DNA from: Clostridia bacterium
GTDB lineage: Bacteria > Bacillota_A > Clostridia > Christensenellales > Aristaeellaceae
Direction of reading: 5' to 3'
DNA length: 5,512 nt
NCBI GenBank assembly: GCA_017397695.1
Contig: JAFQIF010000162.1
Coordinates: 1 to 5,512 of the forward strand
Part shown: positions 4,063 to 5,512 of the stretch, piece by piece
How positions within the stretch are numbered: the first letter of the stretch is position 1
How the letters are laid out: each line of letters begins with the position of its first letter
Made by a program: the position numbers and the translations under genes
Notes under the pieces: generated by a model
The model's input: only the letters and a program-made list of their open reading frames with translations
Databases searched by the model: none
What the model was told of the DNA's origin: nothing

Positions 4063-5512
4063 ATGATACGAAGGATCAAGAGGGTTTTCCTGCTGCTTGT
4101 CGTGCTGTGTGCGTCGGCCTGTGCTGAGACAGGAGAAAACCTGCCGCAGGCTGTGCTCAAACTGTGTTCATCTGTTCATCCGGGCTATGCCATCGCCGCG
4201 CACGACGGCTGGGGCGACGAAAGCCGGGGCCAGTTTGCGCTGATTCTCAAGCAGGGAGACGACAACATCCTGTGTATGGCCGAAAAGGCGCAGGATGATC
4301 CCTCGTATGTGCTGACCATCGACAATACCGATGCCGTCTATGACGGCGACGTATTGCCCAGCCTGCTGATCGACACTGGCGGAGATTCGCTGTGGTATAC
4401 CTATGTGGACAGGGCCGAAGACAGTTCCGTGCATTATAATGCGTTCAAGATGAACGGGCAGTGGGGCTGCGTAAGCGCGCTGTCCTATTGGCCCAAGGAA
4501 GATGGCTTTACGGGCATAATGGGCGGCGTTTCAGACGGCACGCTCTTCTATGAGGAAACCGACGAGGACGAAAACGAAAACATCCGCGACCGCTGGACGT
4601 ATGCGCCCATTGTTGTGAACGAGGAATTTGCGCAGAGTCTGGAACTTGCGAATTTCAATATCAACACATTCGACGCTGATCCCAGGGACGGCCTGTATCC
4701 ACTGATCAAAAATGAAGCCTTCGCCAGATCGCAGTCTGCTGCGGGAGAGATGATCCGGGATATGGATATCTCGCGCGTGCACGCAGCAAGGCTTTTTGAA
4801 ACGGCAGACGGCAGTTTCCTTCTGCGCGTGGAAGATTTGGATGACCGGAGCGGTGCGTTCTTTGAGCATGCTGCGACGCTGCGTTTTGAAAGCGAAGCCG
4901 TGCTGGATACCTATCACGCCGGGGAGGGTGAGGTATTCATCAGCTCCGGCAGGATGATGTACGCGATGAAGCGCGCAGATGCGGGCAGCTGGGTGCTCAG
5001 GGGCGTGGATGACAGCGGCGTGCGTACCATCGGCGCAGATTATGCCGCACCGGAAGGACAACTTACGGTTCACCGCAACGACGGCTATGTGTATGGAAGA
5101 TCCCCATGGGGCGTTCTGCGGAATCGGGATATGATGCTCAATGCCTCTTATGAGGAGATGTTCGCGCGCATGAACACGTCTGCCTATGCGCTGGTGAATA
5201 ATCCCAATCCTGCGGATCGCCTGCACCTGCGCGCGGAGCCGGATCAGAGATCGTATTCCTATGGAAAATTCTATAACCGTACGCCGGTGCTTGTGCTTGA
5301 ACGTGGAAATACATGGACGAAGGTGCAGATCGGCCGCGGCGAAAACGCCATGACGGGCTACATGATGACGAAGTTCCTCGTCTTTGATGAAAATGAAAAG
5401 GCTGCTCTTGCCTGCGCGTTCCCGCAGATGGATCTGAAGGAGGAGTATCGCAGTGGCGGCTTGAATATGTATGCTGAGCCGCGGGGAAGCACTGTGACGG
5501 ACCGGCGGTTTA
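4063..5512 (+). CDS. Exported protein with C-terminal SH3b repeats (3' end cut by window edge)
   Basis: The frame from ATG 4063 is open for 483 codons to the right edge, so the C-terminus is missing. MIRRIKR followed by VFLLLVVLCASACA is a signal peptide. Cleavage may be by signal peptidase I after Ala21, or at the weak lipobox-like ASAC with Cys20 lipidated; the -3 Ala is not the usual Leu. Residues 25 to about 370 match no domain I recognise and read as a mostly beta region with many Asp, Gly and Tyr. An SH3b domain spans about 374-440 (AYALVNNPNPADRLHLRAEP through MTGYMMTKFLVF), and a second seems to begin near 465 (GGLNMYAEPRGST). SH3b domains usually bind cell-wall peptides or glycans, so an envelope or surface role is likely. 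The gene follows the Mbeg1-like gene by 128 bp and could be co-transcribed with it. Codon use is more mixed (many TAT, GAT) than in the ATP-grasp gene. Confidence 0.8.
   Translation, partial: MIRRIKRVFLLLVVLCASACAETGENLPQAVLKLCSSVHPGYAIAAHDGWGDESRGQFALILKQGDDNILCMAEKAQDDPSYVLTIDNTDAVYDGDVLPSLLIDTGGDSLWYTYVDRAEDSSVHYNAFKMNGQWGCVSALSYWPKEDGFTGIMGGVSDGTLFYEETDEDENENIRDRWTYAPIVVNEEFAQSLELANFNINTFDADPRDGLYPLIKNEAFARSQSAAGEMIRDMDISRVHAARLFETADGSFLLRVEDLDDRSGAFFEHAATLRFESEAVLDTYHAGEGEVFISSGRMMYAMKRADAGSWVLRGVDDSGVRTIGADYAAPEGQLTVHRNDGYVYGRSPWGVLRNRDMMLNASYEEMFARMNTSAYALVNNPNPADRLHLRAEPDQRSYSYGKFYNRTPVLVLERGNTWTKVQIGRGENAMTGYMMTKFLVFDENEKAALACAFPQMDLKEEYRSGGLNMYAEPRGSTVTDRRF

Noticed and set aside
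4168..5226. Minus-strand frames opposite the SH3b gene (4168-4434 and 4531-5226)
   Set aside because: The plus-strand frame is open for 483 codons with a signal peptide and SH3b motifs, and the antisense products show no domain.

Overview
The window looks like chromosomal DNA of a G+C-rich member of the Clostridia (Firmicutes). The evidence is strong AAGGAG/GGAGG ribosome binding sites, two near-perfect sigma-A promoters with 17-bp spacers, a Mbeg1-like (DUF2974) protein, a secreted SH3b protein, and a cluster of short G+C-rich hairpins of a kind seen between genes in gut clostridia. The assignment is inferred from these traits; no marker gene is present and no search was run. I see no mobile-element gene, CRISPR array, tRNA or rRNA.

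Left half (1-2582, minus strand): a three-gene cluster read leftwards. It starts at a well-formed promoter (-35 at 2577-2582, -10 at 2554-2559) whose spacer is filled by a perfect 7-2-7 palindrome, a good operator candidate. The order is an esterase-D-like alpha/beta hydrolase with a TTG start (1716-2477), then 25 bp on a second and different esterase-family alpha/beta hydrolase (932-1690), then after a 188-bp structured gap an ATP-grasp protein (743 to beyond the left edge). The gap holds two 30-bp imperfect hairpins, 70 bp apart, whose differences in the outer stem are compensatory, which points to selection on structure. Two serine hydrolases beside an ATP-dependent carboxylate ligase suggest a small pathway that makes and hydrolyses or transfers amide or ester bonds. 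Its substrate cannot be read from the sequence.

Right half (2670-5512, plus strand): a divergent consensus promoter (TTGACA, 17 bp, TATAAT) drives a Mbeg1-like alpha/beta hydrolase (2744-3934). A 128-bp gap with an orphan Shine-Dalgarno sequence and a cluster of short hairpins follows. A gene for an exported protein with a signal peptide and C-terminal SH3b repeats (4063 to beyond the right edge) completes the window. The two could be co-transcribed.

Three unrelated-looking Ser-His-Asp hydrolases therefore lie within 3 kb around one divergent promoter region. The least explained parts are the structured gap before the ATP-grasp gene, the operator-like palindrome, and the ATP-grasp/two-esterase cassette itself.
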